Of a stretch of DNA of 7,137 nucleotides, positions 6,654 to 7,137 are shown piece by piece. The stretch is taken from positions 1 through 7,137 of the forward strand of contig CAAGGJ010000105.1 in assembly GCA_900769345.1 (NCBI GenBank), in the 5' to 3' direction. The position numbers and the translations under genes are program-made. The DNA is from Bacteroidales bacterium (lineage in GTDB: Bacteria; Bacteroidota; Bacteroidia; Bacteroidales; Muribaculaceae). Numbering within the stretch: position 1 is the stretch's first letter; each line of letters starts with the position of its first letter. The notes beneath the pieces are model-generated. The model did no database searches. It saw only the letters and a list, made by a program, of their open reading frames with translations, and had not been told where the DNA came from.

Positions 6654-6744
6654 ATCGAGTAGGTCGGGAAACGAAAGTTTTTCTGACATACTTTCGTTTC
6701 CTTTCCTCTCACACCACCGTACGTGCCGTTCGGCATACGGCGGT
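6654..6744 (-). ncRNA. Group II intron domains V and VI with branch-point adenosine
   Basis: Domain V spans 6744-6713 on the minus strand: ACCGCCGTA pairs over 9 bp with TACGGTGGT, with a G-U wobble at the catalytic triad, here CGC; the upper stem is TGCC/GGCA around GAAC, with a 2-base bulge (CG) on the 3' side. Domain VI follows: lower stem GAGAGG pairs with CCTACTC, leaving one bulged A (complement of 6660), the expected branch point 7 bases from the 3' end; the upper stem is a perfect 12 bp (6701-6690 with 6678-6667, GGAAACGAAAGT) with an 11-base loop. All catalytic features expected in these domains are intact. Confidence 0.88.
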
Positions 6745-7137
6745 TTAATTTGTTTTCAATGCGTGCCTAATCGTGTAATAGTCCAAGCAACTAACCAGGC
6801 CTTTGCGAGAGAGGATTTCTTTCGATATTGCTCTCACAACGCAGGTCTTGATGACTACCCATTGATAGCGATTGCCTACGTAGGAGGTGCGTTTCGCAAG
6901 TTCTTCGGGCATCCCGAGTTTGCGCAGTCCCCATGCTCGTTTGCTCGGCGTCTTCCATTGCTTCCATATTATCACTCTCAGCCGTGTGCGTAGATGGGCA
7001 TCTATTTCTGCCATTTTGCCTTTCATCTTGCTTATGGAGAAGTAGTTTATCCATCCTCGTATCACGGGGTTGAGCCGTGATATACGGTCTGCCATTGAGA
7101 TGCTCCAAGAGCGTTTTGTAAGGAGTTTTAACTTGCG
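6745..7137 (-). CDS. Group II intron reverse transcriptase/maturase, C-terminal part
   Basis: The last 130 residues of an intron-encoded protein; the frame is open to the right edge and ends at TAA (6747-6745). It starts in RKLKLLTKRSWSISMADRI and contains the maturase (domain X, GIIM) core LNPVIRGWINYFSISKMKG, followed by RVIIWKQWKTPSKRAWGLRKLG and a C-terminus LSRKGLVSCLDYYTIRH. This domain binds intron RNA and promotes splicing; the reverse transcriptase palm and fingers would lie outside the window. No HNH endonuclease domain follows, so this is an En-minus protein, a type that usually uses nascent DNA strands to prime target copying. The visible part has no frameshift or stop. The stop codon directly touches domain V with no spacer. 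An internal ATG at 7095 is not the start. Confidence 0.92.
   Translation of the reverse strand, partial: RKLKLLTKRSWSISMADRISRLNPVIRGWINYFSISKMKGKMAEIDAHLRTRLRVIIWKQWKTPSKRAWGLRKLGMPEELAKRTSYVGNRYQWVVIKTCVVRAISKEILSRKGLVSCLDYYTIRHALKTN

Larger units (their letters stand above)
6654..7137 (-). mobile_element. Group II intron, 3' portion (continues past the right edge)
   Basis: The minus strand from the right edge carries the C-terminus of an intron-encoded reverse transcriptase/maturase, then domain V and domain VI, and a 3' end CCTACTCGAT at 6663-6654. I place the 3' splice site after base 6654; the sequence beyond it (6653 downward) would be the 3' exon. The element is antisense to argB, with its 3' boundary 40 bases beyond the argB stop. 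The 5' end, domains I-IV and the 5' exon lie outside, so mobility and target cannot be judged. Confidence 0.88.

Noticed and set aside
6667..6701. Perfect 12-bp hairpin read as an argB terminator
   Set aside because: There is no T-run after the stem on the plus strand, and it fits group II intron domain VI, with the lower stem and bulged A in the right place.
6791..7108. Second minus-strand frame overlapping the maturase
   Set aside because: Frame-shifted shadow of the maturase; the clear GIIM motifs are in the other frame.

Overview
The window looks like a chromosomal segment of a Bacteroidota bacterium, most likely order Bacteroidales; codon style and protein flavour would fit Muribaculaceae, but that family call is inference. 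Evidence: four promoter -7 boxes of the form TAnnTTTG, start codons without clear Shine-Dalgarno sequences, a GH84 enzyme whose active-site residues line up with the Bacteroides thetaiotaomicron enzyme, and a release factor 2 and N-acetylglutamate kinase of Bacteroidales type.

Layout, left to right. (1) 1-465, minus strand: N-terminal part of a Ser/Thr protein kinase that runs off the left edge just at its catalytic loop. (2) 466-748: divergent promoter region. (3) 749-2704, plus: secreted GH84 beta-N-acetylglucosaminidase, followed by a strong intrinsic terminator (2732-2777). (4) 2778-2956: AT-rich region with three TTTGCAAT octamers exactly 40 bp apart, the last being part of the promoter of (5) a DUF4143-type AAA ATPase, 2957-4153, plus. 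(6) 4154-4578: a 425-base stretch with no supportable gene. (7) prfB (4687-5802, GTG start) and argB (5843-6613), plus, 40 bases apart and probably co-transcribed. (8) 6654-7137, minus: the 3' end of a group II intron, comprising the C-terminus of its reverse transcriptase/maturase plus RNA domains V and VI, ending 40 bases beyond the argB stop and pointing at argB.

The genes do not form one pathway. prfB and argB are core housekeeping genes; GH84 is a glycan-degradation function; the kinase, the DUF4143 ATPase and the group II intron are typical accessory or mobile content. I found no convincing new multi-gene system. The points most worth checking are the SPY tripeptide (instead of SPF) in the stop-codon-reading loop of RF2, the short leader ORF just before the prfB GTG start, the 40-bp phased repeats at the ATPase promoter, and a group II intron whose maturase stop codon directly abuts domain V.
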